Shown here one piece after another: positions 61,901-64,000 of a DNA stretch of 64,000 nt. The notes beneath the pieces were generated by a model that did not search any database, was not told where the DNA came from, and was given only the letters and a program-made list of their open reading frames with translations. Both the position numbers and the translations under genes were made by a program. Source of the stretch: Pteria penguin (Eukaryota > Mollusca > Bivalvia > Pterioida > Pteriidae). The stretch lies in NCBI GenBank assembly GCA_035048485.1, contig CM068586.1, positions 53,745,667-53,809,666 of the forward strand, read 5' to 3'. The stretch's first letter is position 1. Each line of letters opens with the position of its first letter.

Positions 61901-62675
61901 GAAACATTAAGCACATTGTAAAATAAAGGAAAAATGTTTGGTTACTATTAACATATCAGTAGGGCAGCAATAACCTACTGCAGATCACAGCAGTTTTTAG
62001 TTTTTAAGGAAATGAACCCTTAGATGGATATGGTAAAAAGTCAGAAAGAACAGCCTTTTTGGAAATTTTTAAATAAACACTTCAACAACTATGAATGAAT
62101 ACCAGAATTATTCTATTATTGCCAATACAAGTTAACTGGCTCTCTAATGCTTTAACTATGTAAGTTACAAGTCAGGAACCTTAGAAGTGTAAATTGAAAA
62201 AAAAAATTCTATATTTGTCTTTTATTATAAATCATTTTCATAGTATTACAGAATCTAGATGAACTTTTTTACTTTTTTAATACAAAGTTTCATCTTGAGC
62301 AAAATTAGTCCATGACATCATGAAATCCATTCATTTTCCTAAATTGGTCAATTTTAATGCAAAATGCCCAGTCTGAAGTTTGCATTCTTTAATTTTGGTC
62401 TCCAGAGAAGGCTTGTAAATCTACAATATATACTGTGAAAGAACACATTTTGTGAAAATTATATTTACACAAGCTTGTGCTGTCGAAACTTCATAAGCAT
62501 AGATTGATAAGAAAAATTTAGTGCCTCGTATCATGAATCACGTACCATTCTTTGCTCCAACAAAGGTAAATCCATATTTCGACGATGACGCCAATAACTG
62601 AGACTTGTAGGTTGGTACATTGTCCTCAGGACTGTCTGATATTCTAATCCGACAAAGCTGAGTAAACTTGAAGTC
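22943..62675 (-). CDS. NUP214: Nuclear pore complex protein NUP214, 30 coding exons; N-terminal exon outside the window
   Basis: Cytoplasmic-filament nucleoporin acting in mRNA export (propeller binds DDX19/Dbp5) and CRM1 export (FG domain). Hand-spliced exons, 5' to 3', sum to 6456 nt, in frame throughout; human NUP214 is about 2090 residues. Residues 1-410: seven-bladed propeller with the family signatures RIRISDSPED, FLALSCDELIL, CWSPKGKQL, EDPCYGNGDDRQ, RAELPLTENY and LSTDGVLVPYYM. 411-827: FG/Ser/Pro linker. 828-1020: coiled coil (FEKEMQEFKLKARQ, LRSLQQQYQLLEQG, LDQLESQLKELRLY) that in the family binds NUP88/NUP62. 1021-1077: SPKKQAQLRHFLSRRN. From 1208: acidic block, then the FG domain with GGGLFSGLGGQPS and SPTFGSLAQN as in vertebrates, ending SPSFTGYRG. 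The first visible residue (DFKF) follows the known 'REMK' end of the missing exon. Confidence 0.97.
22977..24615. other. NUP214 last intron, with a 26-bp minisatellite at about 23950-24330
   Basis: Repeats of AAAGGGAAGGTGGGAAAGTG plus GCCACC, 12 or so degenerate copies, purine-rich on the plus strand. The ORF at 24117-24446 is repeat-derived. The rest of the intron shows nothing recognisable. Confidence 0.9.
24616..24640 (-). CDS. NUP214: NUP214 exon 29, 25-bp microexon
   Basis: TTCTTATTCAG|GATTTGGATC ... TCCATGGG|GTAAGT. Encodes GFGSNPSM plus two bases; both phases match the neighbouring exons. Confidence 0.85.
24641..25382. other. NUP214 intron 28
   Basis: No gene or clear repeat recognised. 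Confidence 0.5.
25383..25582 (-). CDS. NUP214: NUP214 exon 28
   Basis: CATTCCAG|TTTTGCG to AGTCCAG|GTAGGA. Encodes SNSPTFGSLAQN and a Gly-rich FG stretch (GFGAQGGGGFGSS) matching the C-terminal FG region of vertebrate NUP214. Confidence 0.94.
26256..26454 (-). CDS. NUP214: NUP214 exon 27
   Basis: TCTTCCTAG|CATTTGG to TCAAA|GTAAGT. FG repeats: PAFGGSPAFGNSPTFGG, SFGSPASFGGGAAFGGG. Confidence 0.93.
26975..27121 (-). CDS. NUP214: NUP214 exon 26
   Basis: GCTTTCAG|CGAGTTTG to ACTCCAG|GTAGGA. Encodes SLFGNSSTSASFGSSG and SGFGVQKQATPA, parallel to the vertebrate 'SNLFGNSGAKTFGG ... GFGEQKPTG' order. Confidence 0.93.
27290..28071. repeat. AGGTCA-rich dispersed repeat and remainder of NUP214 intron 25
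   Basis: At 27290-27650, two tandem modules of about 170 bp carry AGGTCAAGGTCAAAATG, 'GTTATGACCAAGGTTAAAGTTTT' type phrases (shortened) and TGTCTTGGCACAAG. The same family appears at 32745-33003 and 46177-47245. The rest of the intron is AT-rich with no feature seen. Confidence 0.7.
28072..28265 (-). CDS. NUP214: NUP214 exon 25
   Basis: TTTCTAACAG|CCCATTTG to AGTGCAG|GTATTA. Contains GGGLFSGLGGQPSAEKANTN, nearly the vertebrate [20 protein letters not shown], the strongest single identifier of NUP214 in the window. Confidence 0.96.
28600..29200. repeat. Dispersed repeat with about 190-bp internal tandem units (NUP214 intron 24)
   Basis: Three degenerate copies of a unit containing AGTCCAAGGGGCATAAC, GTATCTGTATACCAAATTTCA and CAATATGTGCATTCATTGCA. 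Ends in a GAAGGAAGGAAGG run and ATATGCCCC. Confidence 0.75.
29300..29420. repeat. Short tandem repeat CTGATAAGGGTTCCTTACC
   Basis: Three copies of about 45 bp; each contains the imperfect palindrome TAAGGGTTCCTTA. Confidence 0.85.
29679..31095 (-). CDS. NUP214: NUP214 exon 24 (largest exon, FG domain)
   Basis: TATTTTCAG|CACTAGTAG to GCATCAAG|GTGGGT, 1417 bp, residues about 1414-1885. Starts acidic (ESDTEDED), then Ala/Gln/Val-rich tandem SVQ-type repeats, then dense FG motifs (LFGGQTT, PLFGSSTSTTPLFGGQSS, PAFGAPAFGQ). CRM1-binding FG region by family knowledge. Reading is open well beyond its minus-strand Met at 30997, which is internal. Confidence 0.97.
31304..31690. mobile_element. MITE with about 31-bp terminal inverted repeats (NUP214 intron 23)
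   Basis: Left end AATCTCATTAAATTTGATCTTTCAAGCTCC; right end is its near-complement (GGAGCATGAAAGATC ... AATGAGATT). No coding sequence inside. Confidence 0.85.
31834..32013 (-). CDS. NUP214: NUP214 exon 23
   Basis: GTACGTTTTCAG|CTTTCAGC to GCAAAAG|GTACTA. Encodes FSFGAPSGKG, FMFSGKTSFGG and a Ser/Thr-rich run (residues about 1354-1413). Confidence 0.92.
32570..32665 (-). CDS. NUP214: NUP214 exon 22
   Basis: ATATTTACAG|CCTCTAAA to ACCACAG|GTACCA, 96 bp. Encodes SKSHPAISNTLKGFGLSQ. Too short and lacking a Met, so invisible to ORF scans; supported by phase on both sides. Confidence 0.85.
32745..33003. repeat. AGGTCA-rich dispersed repeat with inverted-type ends
   Basis: Begins AGTGCCCCCATAGCAACAAAGT and ends GGACAAAAACAATATGCCCC ... 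GTGGGCATAAAAAT. The interior has GTCAAGGTCAAAAGGTCAC and a GACAGACAGAAAGACAGAC run. Confidence 0.75.
33004..35214. other. NUP214 intron 21, mostly unannotated
   Basis: Apart from the SINE at 34848-35137 I see no gene or recognisable repeat. ORFs at 33683-33937 and 34459-34674 have no splice or family support. Confidence 0.45.
34848..35137 (-). repeat. Full-length tRNA-headed SINE
   Basis: Minus strand: head with B box (GAATCGAACCCCGTAC on the plus strand), core GGACCTCGGTTTTTACTGTC (plus strand), 3' module GATGCATTGCACAGAAC and an ATTGATTGATTAATTGATT tail at 34848. Confidence 0.85.
35215..35379 (-). CDS. NUP214: NUP214 exon 21
   Basis: GAATTACAG|CGGAGAG to ATCACAG|GTAAGT. Encodes ISSTPITFGTKVTAPG and RNLFGSGTN. 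Confidence 0.92.
35380..36885. other. NUP214 intron 20
   Basis: At about 36290-36410 is a dispersed repeat (TTGACCCATAGCTTCTGCGG ... GAAGTATAGTGACGTCATC) homologous to the duplicated block at 55780-56070. Nothing else seen. Confidence 0.6.
36886..37062 (-). CDS. NUP214: NUP214 exon 20 with acidic block
   Basis: TATTAAAG|GTGTGACA to AAGAAAG|GTAATT. Encodes VTRLGHIEVEDITPSSTDY and then an almost unbroken run of about 24 Asp/Glu residues, followed by LGLGSNMSTENLSRKK. Confidence 0.92.
37080..37119. repeat. TA/TATG microsatellite just upstream of NUP214 exon 20
   Basis: TATGTATGTATATTTATATA continuing as (TA)n; it lies in the intron immediately before the acceptor. Confidence 0.9.
37140..37262 (+). 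repeat. Degenerate SINE fragment
   Basis: B-box-like CAAGTTTGAGTCCCAA followed by TGTCTGTTTTTTGAATGAGT and TAGTAAAAAC, matching the SINE core (TGTCCTGTCTTTCGGATGAG, CAGTAAAAAC). Confidence 0.6.
37451..37527. repeat. Palindrome with perfect 18-bp arms
   Basis: GAATACCCTGTCAGAAAT at 37451-37468 and its exact complement at 37510-37527, with an inner GTTTCAC/GTGAAAC pair. The neighbouring GATACCCCTGTAG and GATACCCTGCAG phrases suggest a larger decayed foldback element. Confidence 0.88.
37668..37945 (+). repeat. Full-length tRNA-headed SINE
   Basis: A box TTGGCCTAGTGGTATCACG, B box GGGGTTCGATTCC, core GATGAGACAGTAAAAACCGA, 3' module GCCCCACATCAGGCAGATGC and GTGGTGCCACATTAAAC, (ATCA)n tail. Nearly identical in layout to the copy at 63341-63620. 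Confidence 0.93.
38768..38831 (-). CDS. NUP214: NUP214 exon 19
   Basis: GATTTTAG|CCGAGCA to AAGAAAG|GTCTGT, 64 bp. Encodes PSITMGTGVGQPSVSGVNTK. The GTCTGT donor is weak. Supported by phase 0 in and phase 1 out. Confidence 0.8.
39206..39393 (-). CDS. NUP214: NUP214 exon 18
   Basis: TTTCTGTAG|TGCGTCCC to GGAACG|GTAGGC. Pro-rich linker (RPKAKPTLRHSNGQ, GFPGMSALPPVVQAYRPTHP). Confidence 0.9.
40068..40205 (-). CDS. NUP214: NUP214 exon 17
   Basis: TTTCTTAAG|GATATC to TCTCAAG|GTACAG. Encodes YLISSMPYDIPENLSM and SAEKLRQRLSS; the latter parallels the vertebrate 'AAEKLNQRL'-like region. Confidence 0.9.
40290..40490 (+). repeat. Degenerate SINE (NUP214 intron 16)
   Basis: TGAGACAGAAAAACCAGGTC, CATGTCATGGTAG and AAAGATCCCTCGATGCCTCA match the SINE core; the tRNA head is worn down. 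Confidence 0.7.
40587..40756 (-). CDS. NUP214: NUP214 exon 16
   Basis: TTTTGTAG|CAGAGATG to AAACCAG|GTGTGT. Encodes ISPKKQAQLRHFLSRRNVP and RIRSTKPG, the conserved segment following the coiled coil. The acceptor is a TAGCAG tandem; the alternative start at 40753 keeps frame and drops one Ser. Confidence 0.94.
40860..41520. repeat. Dispersed repeat with 110-120-bp internal units (NUP214 intron 15)
   Basis: Four to five copies of ATCCAAGTTCAATAACTCC, CGACAAAACAGAATTTG, TTCATGAAAAACAGCTGA and TTGCGTTCCATAGCATC. Starts ATTACCCCCAAACTTGGGT; ends ATACGTCCTGTCTTTCGAAGG. Confidence 0.8.
41698..41938 (-). repeat. Full-length tRNA-headed SINE
   Basis: Plus-strand reading: tail TGACTGATTAACTGATTATTG, CAGCATCTGCCTGATAC, core TGCTGTCTCATCCGAAAGAC, B box complement GGAGTCGAACCTC, A box complement CCACTGGGCTACACCGG. 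Confidence 0.9.
42455..42619 (-). CDS. NUP214: NUP214 exon 15 (coiled coil end)
   Basis: GTTATACAG|AATCAGG to GTCACAAG|GTAACG. Encodes APGTDMIYRSVKSNRNLI and LDQLESQLKELRLYNRNSSW, parallel to vertebrate 'LVDSLQQLRLYKQTSLW'. Confidence 0.95.
42751..43033. mobile_element. Foldback MITE with about 110-bp inverted arms
   Basis: GCCTAAATGAAGAACACTAA and continuing AGAAAACTAGTTATACACAA pairs with the complement at 42970-43018. Pairing extends inward through AAATTGAAAAATAATTTAAT. Both ends carry CATATG. Confidence 0.92.
43746..44011 (-). CDS. NUP214: NUP214 exon 14 (coiled coil)
   Basis: TCATAATAG|GAGCAAAG to AAAAACAG|GTTTAC. Encodes LCLDLFAMVEDCRSRRQ, ALDPASAEKLRSLQQQYQLL and DQQWDDYQDRKKNKN, with heptad-like spacing. 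Confidence 0.94.
44012..45505. other. NUP214 intron 13
   Basis: No gene seen; AT-rich. A possible worn tRNA-like segment lies at 44190-44340. Confidence 0.45.
45506..45655 (-). CDS. NUP214: NUP214 exon 13 (coiled coil)
   Basis: GTCTTGCAG|ATAAACC to ACAACAAAG|GTTTGT, 50 codons. Encodes INHFEKEMQEFKLKARQ, ADMAQLRKQTDQMQTFYQEV. Confidence 0.94.
46177..47245. mobile_element. Repeat array bounded by inverted ATACCCCC ends, about 145-bp AGGTCA-rich units
   Basis: Left end ATACCCCCCGCAGCAACAAAG, right end complement of ATACCCCCTGCAAACAAAGTT. Inside are about six units with TGACCTTGACCTTGGAGATA, GTCAAGGTCATGACACA, CCTTGGGTCATGAACA, GTGTGAAATATTATCCAGAT and AGTTATGGCCC, plus GACAGACGGACAG runs. The ORFs here are repeat-derived. 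Confidence 0.85.
47497..47598. mobile_element. Short MITE, same family as the one next to NUP214 exon 7
   Basis: TATTGAGTCTTTTCG on the left; right arm ATGGGAAGTAACTCTGTATAATGAAAA ending GAATA (shortened), matching the right end of 57192-57410. The TTTTACATCAGATGCCGTCC stretch is shared. Confidence 0.75.
47659..47831 (-). CDS. NUP214: NUP214 exon 12
   Basis: ATTTTCAG|CAATGCCG to GAGGAG|GTAGGC. Linker (MPQDANTQSVGRSVAPTQ) running into LKTDLDSTFSNSIMEE, the start of the coiled coil. Confidence 0.93.
48520..48880. repeat. Minisatellite, about 57-60-bp unit (NUP214 intron 11)
   Basis: Six or so copies of AATCTACATAGACCTT, CACAAGAATTACTCCACAG and TACCCTGGAGTACTCCAGA; the last part is self-complementary (CTGGAGTACTCCAG). 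Explains the ORF at 48631-48813. Confidence 0.9.
49003..49155 (-). CDS. NUP214: NUP214 exon 11
   Basis: CATTACAG|TAAGTGC to TCACCTG|GTAGGA. Ser/Pro-rich linker (SQPPKSDTQPSVAVPAIS, MPGALKRQVEPAVSK). Confidence 0.92.
49514..50437 (-). CDS. NUP214: NUP214 exon 10 (FG linker with TKPAQE repeats)
   Basis: ATCTTACAG|TGAACATC to GCAACAG|GTATAT, 924 bp, residues about 411-718. Contains GPSFQFLKSTTETIKP, FxFG-type motifs (FTFGAGN, FSFSDSS, FAFGQANA) and four about 20-residue repeats (NIFTKPAQEVAKTQP, SLFTKPAQEISKAQP, SLFTKPTQDSAKTQS, NLFLKPSQEA). Confidence 0.96.
50742..51696. mobile_element. Non-autonomous Tc1/mariner-type element (MITE), TA target duplication
   Basis: Left end CCATAATTTCTGGACTATAG, inner GGTCGATGCGGACTATAGGT; right end is a near-complement (TCGACCTATATATCGAAAAT TACGG). 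TA flanks both ends (50740-50741, 51697-51698). AGGTCGA/ATAGGTC subrepeats continue inward. No transposase ORF. Superfamily inferred from the TA duplication. Confidence 0.82.
51736..51891 (-). CDS. NUP214: NUP214 exon 9 (propeller end)
   Basis: TCATTCTAG|GAGAAAGC to GGTCAAG|GTACTT. Encodes CPLLLLLSTDGVLVPYYMV, the conserved last blade of the NUP214 propeller. Confidence 0.96.
51856..52010. repeat. 77-bp tandem duplication spanning the exon 9 acceptor
   Basis: AAAGAGGGCAAGGAG ... TACTGCTTTCTCCTAGAATT occurs at 51858-51898 and again 77 bp upstream in the gene (51935-51975), so a second CTAG acceptor lies at 51969-51970. Confidence 0.93.
52546..52961. mobile_element. MITE with about 48-bp inverted ends (NUP214 intron 8)
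   Basis: Left TAAACTTCTCTCTCCCCTTG and ACTCATTACATTCAAAGGTC; right end complement TAAACTCCTCTATCTCCCCT, GACTAATTGCATTCAAAGGT. No coding sequence. Confidence 0.82.
53200..54170. other. NUP214 intron 8, remainder
   Basis: AT-rich, no gene or clear repeat recognised. Confidence 0.45.
54171..54297 (-). CDS. NUP214: NUP214 exon 8
   Basis: TTTTCATTAG|GATGAA to CCAAAAG|GTAAAA. Encodes YERWNLDDSARAELPLTENY and FPMGVAIDFSSQ, matching vertebrate 'EDSSRAELPVTDKS ... LPMGVVVDYTNQ'. Confidence 0.96.
54414..55047. mobile_element. Foldback MITE with about 140-bp inverted arms
   Basis: Left GGTACATAGAATCACCGGAA, then repeated ACCGGAATTACC phrases, through TAGAAAATATAAT; the right arm mirrors this to CCGGTGATTCTATGTACC at 55047. 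Arms are about 54414-54555 and 54900-55047. The right half recurs at 56065-56187 by a separate duplication. Confidence 0.88.
54925..56676. repeat. Complex direct duplication A-U-B-A'-B' in NUP214 intron 7
   Basis: Block A 54925-55247 equals A' 56065-56387 (offset 1140); block B 55780-56070 equals B' 56386-56676 (offset 606). Only scattered single-base differences are seen (for example ACAGTACAG/ACAGCACAG and CTGAGGTATG/CTGACGTATG). The 55248-55780 segment is present once. Confidence 0.95.
57192..57410. mobile_element. MITE ending 3 bp from the NUP214 exon 7 donor
   Basis: Left TATTGGGTCTTTTTGTTAAA, CAGAGTTATTTCCCATTTGA, GACAGTATCTGACGTAAAAC; right end is the complement ending ACCGAATA at 57410. 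Arms about 75 bp; TGACGTCATCA and TGATGTCATAA near the inner ends. Confidence 0.9.
57416..57485 (-). CDS. NUP214: NUP214 exon 7
   Basis: TTCGTTTTAG|GGAAATG to GATAACAAG|GTACCT, 70 bp. Encodes EMIVITSTSACETAIIGKH, matching 'LVLAASAASTEVSILARQ' of the vertebrate propeller. Recovered by phase. Confidence 0.92.
57838..58055 (-). repeat. tRNA-headed SINE, 3' tail worn
   Basis: Plus-strand reading: TTATCTGATGCATTGCACAA, TGCAACAGACCCATCTGAAG, GTTTTACTGTCTTCTTTGAA, B box complement GGATTCGAACCTGGG, GAGCTACACAGG. Confidence 0.82.
58186..58283 (-). CDS. NUP214: NUP214 exon 6
   Basis: GTTTACAG|AAAGATGG to CAGGACTG|GTCAGT. Encodes YISFEDPCYGNGDDRQ and FTFKYIQDW; vertebrates have 'NFNEPCYGSCTERQ ... SYIEEW'. 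Confidence 0.95.
58882..58985 (-). CDS. NUP214: NUP214 exon 5
   Basis: CCTTTCAG|TGATTGG to GGATCA|GTAAGT. Encodes IGLTWLSTYMFLVSYM and QPTVILISGS. Confidence 0.93.
59810..59944 (-). CDS. NUP214: NUP214 exon 4
   Basis: TATTTGCAG|TATGTTGG to TATGAAG|GTATGTTC. Encodes CWSPKGKQLVVGTGNGKLVQ and REWACPALLTQTPQYE. A second identical donor sits 20 bp further on, at 59790. Confidence 0.96.
59945..60601. other. NUP214 intron 3 with a tRNA-like SINE at about 60040-60240 (minus)
   Basis: Minus strand GGTGTAGTGGCTAAAGTGC (A box) and CCGGGTTGAATTCCCGG (B box) form a tRNA-like head. A diverged relative lies at 60815-61020; both share CACTTTCAACA and CATGGAAGCA phrases. It belongs to a third SINE family. 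Confidence 0.7.
60602..60785 (-). CDS. NUP214: NUP214 exon 3
   Basis: TTTTTACAG|GGTAAATC to AAAGTG|GTGGGT. Encodes EVNSLAWNPVQPSMIVFCLE and KVELFEIGDNLKIVATVQ, matching 'FSWNPTVPSMVAVCLADGS'. Confidence 0.96.
60815..61020 (-). repeat. Diverged tRNA-like SINE (third family, second copy)
   Basis: Shares CATGGAAGCAGGAGGTAACT, GCACAATCCAGGAACTGAAC and CCCAGATTGTCTGCGCC with the copy at 60040-60240; the head is degenerate. Confidence 0.65.
61424..61650 (-). CDS. NUP214: NUP214 exon 2
   Basis: TATATCACAG|GATTCAAG to GCAGAGAAG|GTCAGA. Encodes FKVIRTADLTEVDNQHAS, ISYPISFLALSCDELIL and AYMYDTRGFAEK, matching 'PIHHLALSCDNLTLS'. Confidence 0.96.
61660..61925. repeat. 29-bp minisatellite next to the NUP214 exon 2 acceptor
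   Basis: Nine or so copies of GCACATGATGAAATAAATTG plus GCAACATTT. It begins within about 12 bp of the exon 2 acceptor, so it separates the acceptor from any normal branch-point region. Explains the two overlapping minus-strand ORFs. Confidence 0.95.
62546..62675 (-). CDS. NUP214: NUP214 first visible coding exon
   Basis: ATATTGTAG|GACTTCAA to AAGAATG|GTACGT. Encodes DFKFTQLCRIRISDSPED and YGFTFVGAKNG, matching the human start 'KDFQFRALKKVRIFDSPEE'. Phase 0 in, so a short upstream exon with Met is expected right of the window; none is convincing in 62676-64000. Confidence 0.95.
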
Positions 62676-63340
62676 CTACAATATATTATTTAATGTAAGA
62701 CAAAGTGAAAACTGTCCAAAGCGTAACTGTCCAAACCGAAATCCTACGAAAATCTGACACATTTTTTAGTTTTGGAACATCATTCTCTCTTGTTATTTTC
62801 ATTGAACCTAAACTCTCTGAATAATCAACGCTATCTAAATTGGGAACTGGGCACAATTTCTGGTCTGTTTTTTCTAGAATCTTTTAATTAGAAATGACAA
62901 TACCTGACATATCAATCGCCAGCTGATGACATGCTTGACTGCATTGTTTACAAAAGACATATTGCCGCTGGAAATGACATTATTAACCAATTAACTTTTT
63001 GGGTGTATTCGTAATTAATGCATATGGCTTGCATGGCTTCACTATATATACAGGTTATGCAGCCTTTGCGAAAGTTTTGAAAACTCACCAGACATTTTTC
63101 TAATTTTGTTGAAATTTACATGTAAATAATGGGGAAAAGTTGAAAAATTTTACCTGACCAAAGGTAATTTTACCGGATTTTGTCTGGTAGTCTGGTGACT
63201 TTCGAATCGTCTGCGGTTATGGATCGTTCAATTAATTTGAAACCAATTTACAGAAATGATTGAAATAAGTAGATAAAGCAAACCCATATTTTTGTTCTGT
63301 TGTACCAACATATTACCAAACTATCAACTCAACATTAAAC
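62676..63340. other. NUP214 5' intron or upstream region
   Basis: No exon or clear repeat found. Confidence 0.45.
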
Positions 63341-63620
63341 TGAAGCGGGCGTGGCCTTGTGGTATCGCGTCAGACTCCTGATAGGGAGGCCGGGGTTCGA
63401 GGCCCGCTCTGCCCATGCCGGTGTCCTGTCTTTCGGATGAGACAGTAAAAACCGAGGCCCAGTGTCGTGGTATGCATGGCACGTTAAAGATCCCTTACTG
63501 CTACGGGTGGGTCCGTTGCAAGGTCAAAATTTGTATGCCCCGCATCAGGCAGATGCCGTCACCATATACGTGAAATATTCATGGTGTGACGTAAAACAAA
63601 AATCAATCAATCAATCAACA
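63341..63620 (+). repeat. Full-length tRNA-headed SINE (best-preserved copy)
   Basis: A box GTGGCCTTGTGGTATCGCG, B box GGGGTTCGAGGCC, core GGATGAGACAGTAAAAACCG, CATGGCACGTTAAAGATCCC, 3' module GCCCCGCATCAGGCAGATGC, GGTGTGACGTAAAAC, tail AAAAATCAATCAATCAATCA. Confidence 0.95.
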
Positions 63621-64000
63621 TTAAACTGCTTCATGATAAAATGAATACAAAGATCATTCAGTTTTAATAACAGTACATACTAATCATAATAAGTACGACT
63701 ATTTAACTCTTATTCAGGCTAATGTAAGATCATTTCTGTGCAAAATAGATCTTTACCATAGATATATTTTAGTGTATACATTTATGTATGGCATCACAAT
63801 ATAAATACAGAATTATCAAACAAGCAAGTTTTATTATTCACGACATTTGCATGACAATTGTAAATTCAAAGGGCAACATCTCTAATTACACAATATCTGA
63901 ATAAAATAACAGATTTCTCTATGCCCCCCCCCTCCATTATTGTAATTTCTGAATACGCCCTGCATTTAGAAGATTGCCAATATCCTACAAGGACCAGGGT

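Noticed and set aside
61617..61916. 97-99-codon minus-strand ORFs with FIMCKMLPIY or FHHVQNVANL repeats
   Set aside because: Frames through the 29-bp minisatellite.
63700..63770. ATG|GTAAAG on the minus strand as a possible NUP214 first exon
   Set aside because: Would give only a Met before DFKF; family proteins have about a dozen residues there, so the true exon is more likely outside the window.

Overview
This window is nuclear DNA from an intron-rich, AT-rich metazoan, most likely a bivalve mollusc. The basis is animal-only gene families (laminin gamma, NUP214, a Mab-21/cGAS-like protein), canonical GT-AG introns, and a dense load of dispersed repeats of the type I associate with bivalve genomes: tRNA-headed SINEs with an ATCA-type tail, foldback MITEs, minisatellites and a CR1/Jockey-group LINE. 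The species cannot be fixed from sequence alone. Nothing here is bacterial: there are no operons, CRISPR arrays or ribosome binding sites.

Layout. (1) 1-0.9 kb: first coding exon of a laminin gamma-type gene on the minus strand, continuing off the left edge. (2) 0.9-8.7 kb: intergenic, with a 22-bp minisatellite, a long TA microsatellite, SINE fragments and homopolymer tracts; no gene seen. (3) 8.79-21.6 kb: a complete five-exon plus-strand gene encoding a divergent Mab-21-domain protein of 537 residues. Its introns hold an array of reiterated splice donors, a 2.8-kb higher-order minisatellite (43 -> 430 -> 860 bp) and a nearly full-length LINE (about 15.3-19.0 kb). (4) 22.8-62.7 kb and beyond: NUP214 on the minus strand, tail to tail with the Mab-21 gene. 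I chained 30 coding exons by hand; every junction keeps phase, the sum is 6456 nt, and the 2151 residues end in a stop at 22943. Only the short N-terminal exon lies outside, to the right. (5) 62.7-64 kb: intron or upstream DNA with one complete SINE.

How the genes work. NUP214 is a cytoplasmic-face nucleoporin: beta-propeller (residues about 1-410), FG linker, coiled coil (about 828-1020), then a long FG domain. Known partners of the family are the mRNA-export helicase DDX19/Dbp5, NUP88/NUP62 and exportin CRM1. The laminin gene encodes a secreted basement-membrane chain. The Mab-21 protein has a degenerate nucleotidyltransferase fold and is probably a pseudoenzyme or a cGAS-like receptor relative. 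The three genes show no functional link.

Main unusual features: repeated duplication of splice sites (a donor array in the Mab-21 gene, a duplicated acceptor and a duplicated donor in NUP214), a MITE butting against a NUP214 donor, the higher-order minisatellite, a LINE whose endonuclease ORF starts with a hydrophobic leader followed by a 2A-like motif, an acidic block in NUP214, and an A-U-B-A'-B' duplication that may be a haplotype-merge artefact. I found no clearly new biological system. The splice-site reiteration and the leader-2A-endonuclease arrangement are the most worth following.
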